DNA from: an uncultured Bacteroidales bacterium
GTDB taxonomy: Bacteria; Bacteroidota; Bacteroidia; Bacteroidales; Bacteroidaceae
Reading direction: 5' to 3'
DNA: 64,000 nt
NCBI GenBank assembly: GCA_902781515.1
Contig: CACZJU010000007.1
Span: 62,001-126,000, forward strand
Made by a program: the position numbers and the translations under genes
Part shown: piece by piece, positions 42,650 to 51,353 of the stretch
Layout: every line of letters begins with the position of its first letter
How positions within the stretch are numbered: position 1 is the first letter of the stretch
Notes under the pieces: model-generated
The model's input: the letters and a program-made list of their open reading frames with translations, nothing else
Database searches by the model: none
Told to the model about the DNA's origin: nothing

Positions 42650-45600
42650 TTACTTTCTGGTTTCTATCCACTTACGTGCATTTACAAAAGCTTCTATCCA
42701 AGGTGTAATGTCATCATTAATATGCTCGCTTGGATACCATCCGCACTGCCACGGGAATATGGCTCTTTCGAGGTGGGGCATCATTGCAAGATGACGTCCG
42801 TCCTTAGAGCAGATACCTGCTACAGCAAAGTCGCTACCATTGGGATTGGCAGGATATTCTGCATAGTTGTATTTAGCCACAATGCTGTAGTCTTCTTCCT
42901 TACCGGGCAGATGGAACTTTCCTTCTCCGTGTGCCACCCAGATGCCGAGCTTCGAGCCACTCAGCGAGCCAAACATCACACTCTTGTTCTTTGGAATAGT
43001 CAGACCCAAGAATGCCGATTCGAACTTATGGCTGTCGTTGTGCAGCATTCGAGGACGTTCCTCATTGTTAATTGTTAATTTTGAATTTTGAATTAGACCA
43101 AGTTCCACCATCAACTGGCAACCGTTGCAGATACCCAGCGAGAGAGTGTCGGGACGAGCATAGAAACGGTCGAGAGCCTCTTTTGCCTTGGGGTTGAACA
43201 GGAAGGCACCAGCCCATCCCTTAGCAGAACCTAATACGTCGCTGTTTGAGAAACCGCCGCAGAACACTATCATGTTCACATCATCCAAGGTTTCGCGTCC
43301 TTCCACAAGGTCGGTCATCATCACGTCCTTAACGTCGAATCCTGCCAACCACAGGGAGTAAGCCATCTCGCGTTCGCCGTTTGTTCCTTTCTCTCGAATT
43401 ATGGCAGCGCGAACACCTGAGTTCTTTCTTCTGTCGGCATCAAGTCCGTATTGTGAAAGTTTGCCACTGAATGTGGGAGCGAACTTAATTTCTACAGGTT
43501 GCTTCTTGTAGTTTTCCTTGCGCTCGTCGGCTTTTCTATTCATACTTTGCTGACGGTCGAGCAGATAGCTGCTTTCGTACCATACATCGCGCAGTTGGTC
43601 AATGTCGAGCGTAAGTTTCTCCTCGCCCTTCTTTACTATCATATTGCGCTCTTTGCATGGAACACCTATGTAGATGTATCCTACACCGGCTTCGTCCATC
43701 AGTTTCTTGAATTCGGCTTCGTGCTTCGTTGCCACCTGAACTACAACACCTGGGTTCTCAGCAAATAGAATCTTGGCGATACTATTCTCCTCGAAGTTGT
43801 TGAGATTAACCTTCAGACCGCCGTTGGTGTTGGCAAAGCACATTTCTAACAGTGTGGTTACAAGACCTCCTGCAGATATGTCGTGACCTGCTAATAACAG
43901 GCGTTTGTTGATACATTCCTGAACAGCGGTAAATGCATCGCTGAAGTATTCGGGATTTGTCACTGTCGGAACATCGCTGCCTACTTTGTTCTGGCTCTGT
44001 GCAAAAGCAGAACCGCCAAGTCGCAATTCGTCGAATGAGAAGTCGATGTGGTAGAGCGAAGAAGGAGTCTTGGTGTCCAGAACAGGACTTACCACCTTGC
44101 GAATATCGCTTACCTCGCCGCCGCTGGTGACGATTACCGTTCCTGGACTTATTACCTTATCGCCGTTGGGATATTTCTGTGTCATAGACAGCGAATCCTT
44201 ACCCGTAGGCACGTTGATGCCCAACTCGCAGCAGAAGTCGCTCAGAGCCTCCACACCTTGATAGAGTCGTGCGTCTTCACCTTCTTGCGAACGGCAAGGC
44301 CACATCCAGTTGGCGCTCAAGCTAACGCTGTCAAGCCCTTCGGCAAGGGGAGCCCACACGATGTTTGTAAGACTCTCGGCAACTGCCAGTACACTGCCTT
44401 TTGCTGCATCTGCCAGTCCTGCCTGTGGTGCGTGACCCAAAGCTGTGGCGATGCCGCGCTTTCCGCGATAGTCGAGAGCTACAACGCCACAGTCAGACAA
44501 CGGTAGTTGCAACTGACCCTGACATTGCTGACGTGCTACCTTTCCAGTTACACTACGGTCCACTTTGTTAGTCAGCCAGTCCTTACATGCAACGGCCTCC
44601 AGCGAAAGCACTTTTTCCAGACTATCTAAAATATCTAGATTTTCTAAATTGTCTAGGTCTTGATATTTGTGCTCGACTGTATTATCTCGCATAATGGTCT
44701 TAGGCGAATGTCCGAACATATCGGCAACATCGAGGTCGAAGGGACGTACTCCGTCGCCCTGTTCAAAGGCAAAGTGAGCATCGCCAGTAGTTTCACCAAC
44801 AACATACAGCGGAGCACGCTCGCGCTCGGCAATCTTGCGAACGTGGTCGAGATGCTCTTCCTGAATGAGCAGTCCCATACGCTCCTGACTTTCGTTGGCT
44901 ATGATTTCTTTGCTCGACAATGTCTTGTCACCAATTGGCAGTTTCGTCATATCTATGAGACCGCCACATTCTTCCACCAACTCCGACAGGCAGTTCACAT
45001 GTCCTGCGCTTCCGTGATCATGAATGCTGACAATAGGGTTGACTTCCTCTTCACAAAGGGCGCGAACAAGGTTGTTGGCACGCTTCTGCATTTCCGGATT
45101 TGCACGCTGCACAGCATTCAACTCGATACCGTTAGAATAGCGACCTGTATCTACACTCGATACTGAGCCGCCGCCAAGTCCGATGCGATAGTTCTCACCA
45201 CCCACAACAACTATCTTGTTGCCCTTCTTCGGAGTGCCTTTTAGGCAGTCGCGCTTTGTTCCGTAACCAACACCGCCTGCCAGCATTATCACTTTGTCGT
45301 AGGCATACATCGGTTCGCCCTCTGCTTCCTGATGCTCGAAGGTGAGCACCGAACCGCAGATTAACGGCTGTCCGAACTTATTACCGAAATCACTGGCACC
45401 ATTCGAGGCCTTGATGAGTATCTGTTCGGGAGTCTGATAGAGCCACTTCCTTACAGGTAGAATCTTCTCCCAAGCACGTTCTTCCTTGGTACGCGGATAG
45501 CTGGTCATATAAACCGCTGTTCCGGCAATAGGCCAGGAACCTACGCCACCTCCCATACGGTCGCGAATTTCACCGCCCGTACCTGTTGATGCTCCATTGA

Positions 45601-46375
45601 AGGGTTCAACGGTGGTGGGGAAGTTGTGTGTTTCGGCCTTTATGCTTATCACACTTTCTATGTTCTTGATGATGAAATAGTCGCTTGTCGAATGGTCGGC
45701 AGGTGCGAATTGCTCTACAATAGGTCCTTCGGCAAATGCCACATTGTCCTTATATGCAGATATTATCTTGTGGGGATTCTCCTGCGTCGTCTTCTTAATC
45801 ATTGCAAAGAGCGACGAGGGCATTTCCTTTCCGTCGATGATGAATGTGCCGCCGAAAATCTTGTGACGGCAATGTTCCGAGTTGATTTGTGCAAAGCCGA
45901 ACACCTCAGAATCTGTGAGACGACGATTAAGACGTTTTTCTATACTGTGCAGGTATTCTATCTCCTCGGGACTCAGCGCCAGACCTTCCTCTTCGTTGTA
46001 GGACTCGAGGTCTTCAATCAGACGGATGGGAGCGGGTTTTATATCGACTGTGAAAATGTCTTGATTAAGTCCTTTATAGAGACGCTGAAGCATCGGGTCG
46101 TGTTCTGCGTCGGCACTTGACACGGGGAAGTATTCCTCTATACGCAAAATGCCGCGCAGATTCATATTTTGTGTAATCTCCACGGCATTTGTACTCCAGG
46201 GTGTCACCATTTCGCGACGGGGACCGACAAAGAAGCCCTCCATCTCAGTGCTTTCGAGCAATTTGGCATCACCGTAGAGCCAACTCAGTTTCTCAATCTC
46301 GTTTGTGTCGAGCACATGGTCGCATTGGGTAGCGATTATGCTCTGTTGTGGGGTCTTGAAAAAGGAAATTACCAT
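42650..46375 (-). CDS. purL: Phosphoribosylformylglycinamidine synthase, single-chain type
   Basis: The 1241-residue protein combines the two-lobed FGAM synthase (SEHCRHKIFGG, ETHNFPTTVEPFNGASTGTGGEIRDR and DHGSAGHVNCLSEL among its conserved blocks) with a C-terminal glutaminase domain. That domain has LGICNGCQLMVELG (nucleophile Cys) and HGEGKF. It makes FGAM in purine synthesis. The start at 46375 (MVISFFKTP) is preferred to 46396, which lies on the promoter box. Two stretches of short tandem DNA repeats are built into the frame, at 43063-43094 and 44621-44663, encoding NSKLTINNE and LDNLENLDILDSL. Confidence 0.95.
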   Translation of the reverse strand: MVISFFKTPQQSIIATQCDHVLDTNEIEKLSWLYGDAKLLESTEMEGFFVGPRREMVTPWSTNAVEITQNMNLRGILRIEEYFPVSSADAEHDPMLQRLYKGLNQDIFTVDIKPAPIRLIEDLESYNEEEGLALSPEEIEYLHSIEKRLNRRLTDSEVFGFAQINSEHCRHKIFGGTFIIDGKEMPSSLFAMIKKTTQENPHKIISAYKDNVAFAEGPIVEQFAPADHSTSDYFIIKNIESVISIKAETHNFPTTVEPFNGASTGTGGEIRDRMGGGVGSWPIAGTAVYMTSYPRTKEERAWEKILPVRKWLYQTPEQILIKASNGASDFGNKFGQPLICGSVLTFEHQEAEGEPMYAYDKVIMLAGGVGYGTKRDCLKGTPKKGNKIVVVGGENYRIGLGGGSVSSVDTGRYSNGIELNAVQRANPEMQKRANNLVRALCEEEVNPIVSIHDHGSAGHVNCLSELVEECGGLIDMTKLPIGDKTLSSKEIIANESQERMGLLIQEEHLDHVRKIAERERAPLYVVGETTGDAHFAFEQGDGVRPFDLDVADMFGHSPKTIMRDNTVEHKYQDLDNLENLDILDSLEKVLSLEAVACKDWLTNKVDRSVTGKVARQQCQGQLQLPLSDCGVVALDYRGKRGIATALGHAPQAGLADAAKGSVLAVAESLTNIVWAPLAEGLDSVSLSANWMWPCRSQEGEDARLYQGVEALSDFCCELGINVPTGKDSLSMTQKYPNGDKVISPGTVIVTSGGEVSDIRKVVSPVLDTKTPSSLYHIDFSFDELRLGGSAFAQSQNKVGSDVPTVTNPEYFSDAFTAVQECINKRLLLAGHDISAGGLVTTLLEMCFANTNGGLKVNLNNFEENSIAKILFAENPGVVVQVATKHEAEFKKLMDEAGVGYIYIGVPCKERNMIVKKGEEKLTLDIDQLRDVWYESSYLLDRQQSMNRKADERKENYKKQPVEIKFAPTFSGKLSQYGLDADRRKNSGVRAAIIREKGTNGEREMAYSLWLAGFDVKDVMMTDLVEGRETLDDVNMIVFCGGFSNSDVLGSAKGWAGAFLFNPKAKEALDRFYARPDTLSLGICNGCQLMVELGLIQNSKLTINNEERPRMLHNDSHKFESAFLGLTIPKNKSVMFGSLSGSKLGIWVAHGEGKFHLPGKEEDYSIVAKYNYAEYPANPNGSDFAVAGICSKDGRHLAMMPHLERAIFPWQCGWYPSEHINDDITPWIEAFVNARKWIETRK
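43063..43094 (-). repeat. 7-bp AT-rich repeat inside purL
   Basis: The plus strand reads GTTAATTGTTAATT then TTGAATTTTGAATT, four 7-base units. The words are those found in intergenic leaders elsewhere (for example 35518-35545). It encodes QNSKLTINNE just after the glutaminase nucleophile region. Confidence 0.75.
44621..44663 (-). repeat. 9-bp in-frame repeat inside purL
   Basis: The units CTAAAATAT, CTAGATTTT, CTAAATTGT and CTAGGTCTT follow in 9-base register. They encode a three-residue pattern LDN-LEN-LDI-LDS in a linker before the EAVACKDWL block. Nine bases keep the frame. Confidence 0.72.
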
Positions 46376-46395
46376 AGCTAATAATTTTCGCGTCA

Positions 46396-46403
46396 CAAAA
46401 ATA
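46396..46403 (-). promoter_or_regulatory. -7 promoter box of purL
   Basis: The minus strand reads TATTTTTG. It gives a leader of about 17 bases to the ATG at 46375. Confidence 0.58.
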
Positions 46404-46435
46404 CGTTTTTATTCCTGCATTACAAAATTTTGAGG

Positions 46436-46443
46436 TACATTTG
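46436..46443 (+). promoter_or_regulatory. -7 promoter box of the EEP-family gene
   Basis: TACATTTG lies only 4 bases before the ATG at 46448, so the transcript would be leaderless or nearly so. Confidence 0.55.
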
Positions 46444-46447
46444 TGTT

Positions 46448-47437
46448 ATGAAATTCGCATTGTTAATACTTCTGTGTTTCTATTCACCCATTGTTGTGGG
46501 GCAGCAGATTCGCATTCTCACGTGGAATATCGAAAATCTGTTCGATGCGAGACATGATACACTGAAGCACGACGAGGAGTTTCTTCCCGAAAGTGAACGG
46601 CAATGGACTTGGGGACGCTATTGGCGTAAGATTGAGGATGTTAGTCGTGTTGTTATGGGAGTAGGAGAGTCAGAACCACCGGCTCTCGTTGCCTTCCAAG
46701 AGGTTGAGAATGATAGTTGTATGATTACTCTCACGCGCAGGGGTACGCTACGCACGTGCGGTTATAAATATGTAATGACCAATAGTCCTGATGTGAGAGG
46801 TATTGATGTTGCCTTAATGTATCGCCCCGATGTATTTCGGCTCATTATGAGCGAGAGCTGGCGCGTGCCTTCGCAGGAGCATGGGCTTCGTCCCACACGT
46901 GACATACTACATGCAAGCGGACAGCTTCCTAATGGCGATACTCTTCATGTTGTTGTCTGTCATTTGCCAAGTAGAGCAGGTGATGCCCGTCAGGGAATGC
47001 TCAATCGTCAGCTTGCCGTCAGTACTCTTTGTTCAAAGCTCGATTCTTTAATTCGTAATGTTCCAGATTGTCGGCTGATTGTTATGGGTGATTTCAATGC
47101 AACACTTCGCGATAAGTCGCTTCGTCCTCTATTGTCACTAAAGGGCATCCGTCCGCTTACTCCCTTAGATATTCGTCCTAACGAGGGTACGTATCGTTTT
47201 CAAGGCACTTGGAGTTGGATTGACCATGTGTTCGTGAGTGATAACCTCATCGGCAGCGTTAGCAATGTCAGGCTATACACTCAGCCTTGGATGCAACGTC
47301 CTTCAGATGATGGCACTTGGTATCCCCGTCGTACTTATCTTGGTACAAAATACAACGGGGGCGTGAGTGACCACGTCCCCGTCTATCTCGATTTGCATCC
47401 CCTCTTCAACTCCCCCGAGGGGGAGAGTCTTCCTTAG
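46448..47437 (+). CDS. Exported endonuclease/exonuclease/phosphatase family protein
   Basis: The 329-residue protein has a signal peptide (MKFALLILLCFYSPIVVGQQ). An EEP domain follows, with the metal and catalytic motifs TWNIENLF (Asn/Glu), FQEVEND, CHLPSR, VMGDFNA and the C-terminal SDHVP. EEP enzymes cut phosphodiesters in nucleic acids, lipids or inositides; here it should act outside the cytoplasm and could be a nuclease or phosphodiesterase. The ATG at 46448 is chosen since the one at 46430 lies before the promoter box. Its last codons contain a GC-rich hairpin and overlap kbl by 4 bases. Confidence 0.87.
   Translation: MKFALLILLCFYSPIVVGQQIRILTWNIENLFDARHDTLKHDEEFLPESERQWTWGRYWRKIEDVSRVVMGVGESEPPALVAFQEVENDSCMITLTRRGTLRTCGYKYVMTNSPDVRGIDVALMYRPDVFRLIMSESWRVPSQEHGLRPTRDILHASGQLPNGDTLHVVVCHLPSRAGDARQGMLNRQLAVSTLCSKLDSLIRNVPDCRLIVMGDFNATLRDKSLRPLLSLKGIRPLTPLDIRPNEGTYRFQGTWSWIDHVFVSDNLIGSVSNVRLYTQPWMQRPSDDGTWYPRRTYLGTKYNGGVSDHVPVYLDLHPLFNSPEGESLP
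47412..47427. terminator. Possible bidirectional terminator at the EEP/kbl convergent end
   Basis: CTCCCCC-GA-GGGGGAG is a perfect 7-bp GC stem inside the last codons of the EEP gene, just beyond the kbl stop. The loop is only two bases and no T-run follows, so termination is uncertain. Confidence 0.4.
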
Positions 47438-48624
47438 CTCTTCAGCACTCCCAGTTCCTTACCGACCTTGATGAAGGCCTCGATGCATTTGTCGAGGTGC
47501 TCGCGTTTGTGACCGGCTGATAGTTGTACGCGAATGCGTGCCTGTCCCTTCGGAACAACGGGATAGTAGAAACCTGTTACGTAGATGCCTTCTTCCTGCA
47601 TCTTAGCGGCGAATACCTGCGACAGTTTTGCGTCGTAGAGCATAACGGCACAGATGGCACTCTGTGTGGGCTTGATGTCGAAGCCTGCAGCTATCATCTT
47701 GTCACGGAAGTAGTTGACATTCTCAACCAAACGGTCGTGAAGTTCGTTGCTTTCCTTCAGCATCTTGAATACCTCAAGTGAGGCACCGATGATACAGGGA
47801 GCCAGAGAATTGGAGAACAGATAAGGGCGCGAGCGCTGACGCAACAGGTCGATGATTTCCTTGCGACCAGTTGTGAAGCCTCCTAATGCGCCGCCGAAAG
47901 CTTTGCCCAGAGTGCCAGTATAAATGTCCACACGTCCGTAGGTATTGTAGAACTCGCTCACGCCGTGTCCCGTCTTACCCACAACGCCTGCCGAATGACT
48001 TTCGTCCACCATTACTAAAGCGTCATACTTTTCTGCCAAGTCGCAAATCTTGTCCATAGGAGCAACGTTGCCGTCCATAGAGAATACACCGTCAGTTACC
48101 ACAATGCGGAACCTCTGTGCCTGAGCTTCCTGCAGACATTTCTCAAGCTCCGCCATATCGGCGTTGGCATAGCGATAGCGTTTTGCCTTGCACAGACGTA
48201 CACCATCGATAATAGAGGCATGATTCAGGGCATCTGAGATGATAGCGTCTTCTTCGGTCAGCAGTGGTTCGAACACACCACCGTTAGCATCGAAGCAGGC
48301 AGCGTAAAGAATGGTATCCTCTGTCTTGAAGTAATCACTTATGGCAGCCTCCAGTTGTTTGTGAATGTCCTGGGTACCGCAGATGAAACGAACGCTCGAC
48401 ATACCGAAGCCGCGCTCGTCCATCATCTTCTTGCTGGCTTCTATCAGACGTGGGTGGTCGCTGAGTCCCAAGTAGTTGTTGGCGCAGAAGTTCAGCACTT
48501 CCTTGCCTTTTACCTGAATGGCTGCACGCTGAGGTGTCTCAATGAGGCGCTCTTCCTTGTAAAGTCCGGCCTCGCGAATCTCTGTCAGAGTTTGGCAGAG
48601 GTGTTCTTTCATTTTTCCGTACAT
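47434..48624 (-). CDS. kbl: Glycine C-acetyltransferase (2-amino-3-ketobutyrate CoA ligase)
   Basis: The 396-residue PLP enzyme of the alpha-oxoamine synthase family has FCANNYLGLSDHPRL, VDESHSAGVVG and the PLP-lysine site TGTLGKAFGGALGG. It splits 2-amino-3-ketobutyrate with CoA into glycine and acetyl-CoA. The divergent gene encodes threonine dehydrogenase, the preceding step, so the pair degrades threonine. A -7 box lies at 48653-48660. Confidence 0.94.
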   Translation of the reverse strand: MYGKMKEHLCQTLTEIREAGLYKEERLIETPQRAAIQVKGKEVLNFCANNYLGLSDHPRLIEASKKMMDERGFGMSSVRFICGTQDIHKQLEAAISDYFKTEDTILYAACFDANGGVFEPLLTEEDAIISDALNHASIIDGVRLCKAKRYRYANADMAELEKCLQEAQAQRFRIVVTDGVFSMDGNVAPMDKICDLAEKYDALVMVDESHSAGVVGKTGHGVSEFYNTYGRVDIYTGTLGKAFGGALGGFTTGRKEIIDLLRQRSRPYLFSNSLAPCIIGASLEVFKMLKESNELHDRLVENVNYFRDKMIAAGFDIKPTQSAICAVMLYDAKLSQVFAAKMQEEGIYVTGFYYPVVPKGQARIRVQLSAGHKREHLDKCIEAFIKVGKELGVLKS

Positions 48625-48652
48625 ATTTTAGCGTTTTAAGGTTACGACGTCA

Positions 48653-48660
48653 CAAAGATA
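48653..48660 (-). promoter_or_regulatory. -7 promoter box of kbl
   Basis: The minus strand reads TATCTTTG, about 28 bases before the kbl start. Confidence 0.62.
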
Positions 48661-48670
48661 TAAATAATTT

Positions 48671-48700
48671 TTCACTTTTCACTTTTCACTTTTCACTTTA
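48671..48700. repeat. 7-bp tandem repeat between the kbl and tdh promoters
   Basis: TTCACTT is repeated four times in perfect register. It occupies the space between the two divergent -7 boxes, including the -33 positions of both promoters. Confidence 0.8.
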
Positions 48701-48705
48701 TTTTC

Positions 48706-48713
48706 TATCTTTG
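48706..48713 (+). promoter_or_regulatory. -7 promoter box of tdh
   Basis: TATCTTTG matches TAnnTTTG. Transcription would start near 48717, before the ATG at 48747. Confidence 0.65.
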
Positions 48714-48746
48714 TCTGCGAAATCCATATACATATATCATAATACA

Positions 48747-49700
48747 ATGAAAAACATTCTTATCATCGGTTCCACAGGACAGATTGGTTCGGAACTAACT
48801 CGCGAACTTAGAGCACGTTATGGCAACAGTCACGTCGTTGCAGGCTACATTGCAGGAGCAGAGCCCAAGGGCGAACTTCTTGAAAGCGGACCGGCAGCCA
48901 TTGCCGATGTTACCGATGCCCAGCACATTGGTGATGTGGTGAGAGAATATAAAATCGACACTATCTATAATCTCGCAGCCCTGCTTTCTGTTGTTGCTGA
49001 GTCACGGCCACGTCTGGCTTGGAAGATTGGCATCGATGGACTATGGAAGGTTCTCGAAGTGGCTCGCGAAAACAAATGTGCTGTCTTCACTCCCAGCTCC
49101 ATAGGTTCTTTTGGTGCCGATACGCCTCACGATAACACTCCACAGGATACAATACAACGTCCGCGCACTATATATGGAATCTCGAAGGTTACGACAGAAC
49201 TGCTTAGCGACTATTACTATCTTAAGTATGGAGTAGATACCCGTTCGGTTCGCTTCCCAGGACTCATCTCATACCTTACTCTTCCGGGCGGCGGCACCAC
49301 CGACTATGCTGTAGATATCTATTATTCTGCTGTTCGTGGCGAAAAGTTCGTATGTCCCATTGCCAAAGGAACTCTCATGGACATGATGTATATGCCCGAT
49401 GCCTTGAAAGCTGCAATACACATTATGGAGGCCGATGGTTCGCGCTTCATTCACCACAATGGCTTCAACGTGGCGTCTATGAGTTTCGACCCCGATACCA
49501 TATTTCGTGCTATTAAGGCTCATAAGCCCAACTTCGAGATGGAGTATCAGGTTGACCCATTGCGCCAGTCTATTGCTGACTCTTGGCCTAACAAGATGGA
49601 CGACTCATGTGCCCGTGCCGAGTGGGATTGGAAGCCTGACTACGACCTCGAGCGTATGACTGTAGATATGCTTTCTCACCTCGAACAGAAGCTCGCATAA
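48747..49700 (+). CDS. L-threonine 3-dehydrogenase, short-chain (epimerase-like) type
   Basis: The 317-residue protein is an extended SDR with GSTGQIGSEL at the N-terminus, the active-site YGISKVTTELL (Tyr, Lys) and RFPGLISY. This matches the NAD-dependent SDR-type threonine dehydrogenases and not the zinc-dependent Tdh of E. coli. It oxidises threonine to 2-amino-3-ketobutyrate, the substrate of the divergent kbl product. The ATG at 48747 is used since the open frame from 48711 begins inside the promoter box. Confidence 0.9.
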   Translation: MKNILIIGSTGQIGSELTRELRARYGNSHVVAGYIAGAEPKGELLESGPAAIADVTDAQHIGDVVREYKIDTIYNLAALLSVVAESRPRLAWKIGIDGLWKVLEVARENKCAVFTPSSIGSFGADTPHDNTPQDTIQRPRTIYGISKVTTELLSDYYYLKYGVDTRSVRFPGLISYLTLPGGGTTDYAVDIYYSAVRGEKFVCPIAKGTLMDMMYMPDALKAAIHIMEADGSRFIHHNGFNVASMSFDPDTIFRAIKAHKPNFEMEYQVDPLRQSIADSWPNKMDDSCARAEWDWKPDYDLERMTVDMLSHLEQKLA

Positions 49701-49738
49701 CTGACCTTTTTTAAATTCGCTTTAATCTTCGTCTTTAA

Positions 49739-49865
49739 GCATTACTAATGCATAAGGCGAAGCATTACTAATGTTTGACCTCATACATTACTAATGCTTG
49801 AGGCGATACATTACTAATGTTTTTCTAAAAGACTACTAATGCGCGAGGCGGTACACTACTAATGT
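49739..49865. repeat. 23 bp-period palindromic array (array 3), convergent junction
   Basis: Six cores start at 49740, 49763, 49786, 49809, 49831 and 49854 (steps 23, 23, 23, 22, 23). The core CATTACTAATG is a perfect odd dyad; the last two are variants (GACTACTAATG, CACTACTAATG). Spacers include CTTGAGGCGATA, close to the CTTGAGGCGTTA of array 1. The array lies between convergent tdh and GH125 genes, and the last unit supplies the GH125 stop codon. Confidence 0.87.
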
Positions 49866-51319
49866 GTTGGGTGGGGAGTAATGGAGTTGAGGAGGGAGAG
49901 TTTGCCGTCGGCAATGAGTTTAAGGATGAGCTCACCGAAGAGCGTATTTTGCCATGCAAACCAAGGACGGGTGTAACGGGTAGCATCGTCCTTATGGAAG
50001 GCTTCGTGAATGAAACCTGTGCCGGCATCGGTATCTACGAGCATCTGCAAACATTGACGTATTTCCTCATCGTTGGTAGAGGTGAAGGCACGCATCATAA
50101 TACTCATAGGCCATATCATGTCGAAGCCCACATGGGGACCGCCTATACCTTCGCCTGCCTTTCCGCTGAAGAAATAGGGATTGTCGTGACTGAGAACAAA
50201 GCGTCTCGTATTACGATATATGGGGTTTTGGGGAGATACATCGCCAAGATATGCCATAGCAAGAAGTGATGGTACGTTGGCGTCGTCCATAAGCAGTTGA
50301 TTGCCAAAGCCATCAACTTCGTAAGCGTATATCTTTCCGTATTTAGGATGTTTGTGGACAGCGTGCTTGCGGAGAGCCGTTTCCACCTCGTCGGCCAGTG
50401 TGGTACATTCATTGGCAAGGGCAGCATCGTGGTTCACGCGTGTGAGCACATCGGCAGCCTTGCGCAGGGATGTTACTGCCATGAAGTTGGATGGAATGAG
50501 GAAAAGTAGCACTGTGCTATCGTCGGAGGGACGGAAGGCCGAAGCGATGAGTCCGCAGGGCTTTATCGGATTGCCGTAGCCGCTGTGGCTCATGGTATCG
50601 TATTGTACTGGTGTACGGCGCTGGAAGCGGTATGGACCGTTCCCGCCTTTACGCTGTTGTTCGCGAAAAGTCTTCAGTATAAGCTTTACAGTTTCTTTCC
50701 AAAGGTCGCCGAAGATGGTATCATCACCCGTCTGGAGCCAGTATTCGTAGGCCAGTCGAATAGGATAGCAGAGGGAATCAATTTCATATTTACGTTCGTG
50801 AAGCCAAGGGTTCATCTGCGTCAGGTCGCTTTCCCACTCACTTCCCGTTGGGCTAATGTTGAAAGCATTTGCATAAGGATCTATGCAGATAAGCCTGAAC
50901 TGTCGCAGTATTGTGCCGCGAATCATGCGGCGAAGGTTCTCATCGTTCTTTGCAAATTGTACATAAGGCCACACCTGAGCTCCAGAGTCGCGCAGCCACA
51001 TGGCGTGAATGTCGCCCGTATAGACAAAGGTATCGTCGTCGCCTTCGTCGGTTGTGGAGTAGTGCACAGTTGTGTCGAGGGTGTTGGGGAAACAGTTCTC
51101 GAACATCCATGCCAAATATGGCGCATTGCTAAGTAACTGCTTAACCTCTTGGATTTTCTGCTCGACGGCTGTGCTGCGGAACAGGCGTTTCTCAACCGGC
51201 GGACGACGAGTGATCTGTGTGTTATCGGCAGGAGCCGTAGAAAATGACAATGCGAGAGAATGAGAAAATGATAGTTGACTTGCGCTAAGCAGTAGGCAAA
51301 TGATGAGGTATCTTTTCAT
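49859..51319 (-). CDS. Glycoside hydrolase family 125 (exo-alpha-1,6-mannosidase)
   Basis: The 486-residue protein begins at 51319 with a signal peptide (MKRYLIICLLLSASQLSFSHS). An (alpha/alpha)6 GH125 domain follows with FVYTGDIHAMWLRDSGAQV, PTGSEWESD, SAFRPSDDST and GGPHVGFDMIWPMSIMMRA. The family is metal-independent, inverting and removes non-reducing mannose, acting on alpha-mannan or N-glycan trimming products. The frame is open to 51445 but the signal peptide sets the start. No other mannan-use genes are next to it. Its stop codon lies in array 3. Confidence 0.92.
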   Translation of the reverse strand: MKRYLIICLLLSASQLSFSHSLALSFSTAPADNTQITRRPPVEKRLFRSTAVEQKIQEVKQLLSNAPYLAWMFENCFPNTLDTTVHYSTTDEGDDDTFVYTGDIHAMWLRDSGAQVWPYVQFAKNDENLRRMIRGTILRQFRLICIDPYANAFNISPTGSEWESDLTQMNPWLHERKYEIDSLCYPIRLAYEYWLQTGDDTIFGDLWKETVKLILKTFREQQRKGGNGPYRFQRRTPVQYDTMSHSGYGNPIKPCGLIASAFRPSDDSTVLLFLIPSNFMAVTSLRKAADVLTRVNHDAALANECTTLADEVETALRKHAVHKHPKYGKIYAYEVDGFGNQLLMDDANVPSLLAMAYLGDVSPQNPIYRNTRRFVLSHDNPYFFSGKAGEGIGGPHVGFDMIWPMSIMMRAFTSTNDEEIRQCLQMLVDTDAGTGFIHEAFHKDDATRYTRPWFAWQNTLFGELILKLIADGKLSLLNSITPHPTH

Positions 51320-51353
51320 GGTAATAAATGGGAATGAAGGAGAGATACTTGCG

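Noticed and set aside
42572..43078. 168-residue plus-strand open frame
   Set aside because: It overlaps purL and the chromate transporter in antisense and has no promoter box or domain.
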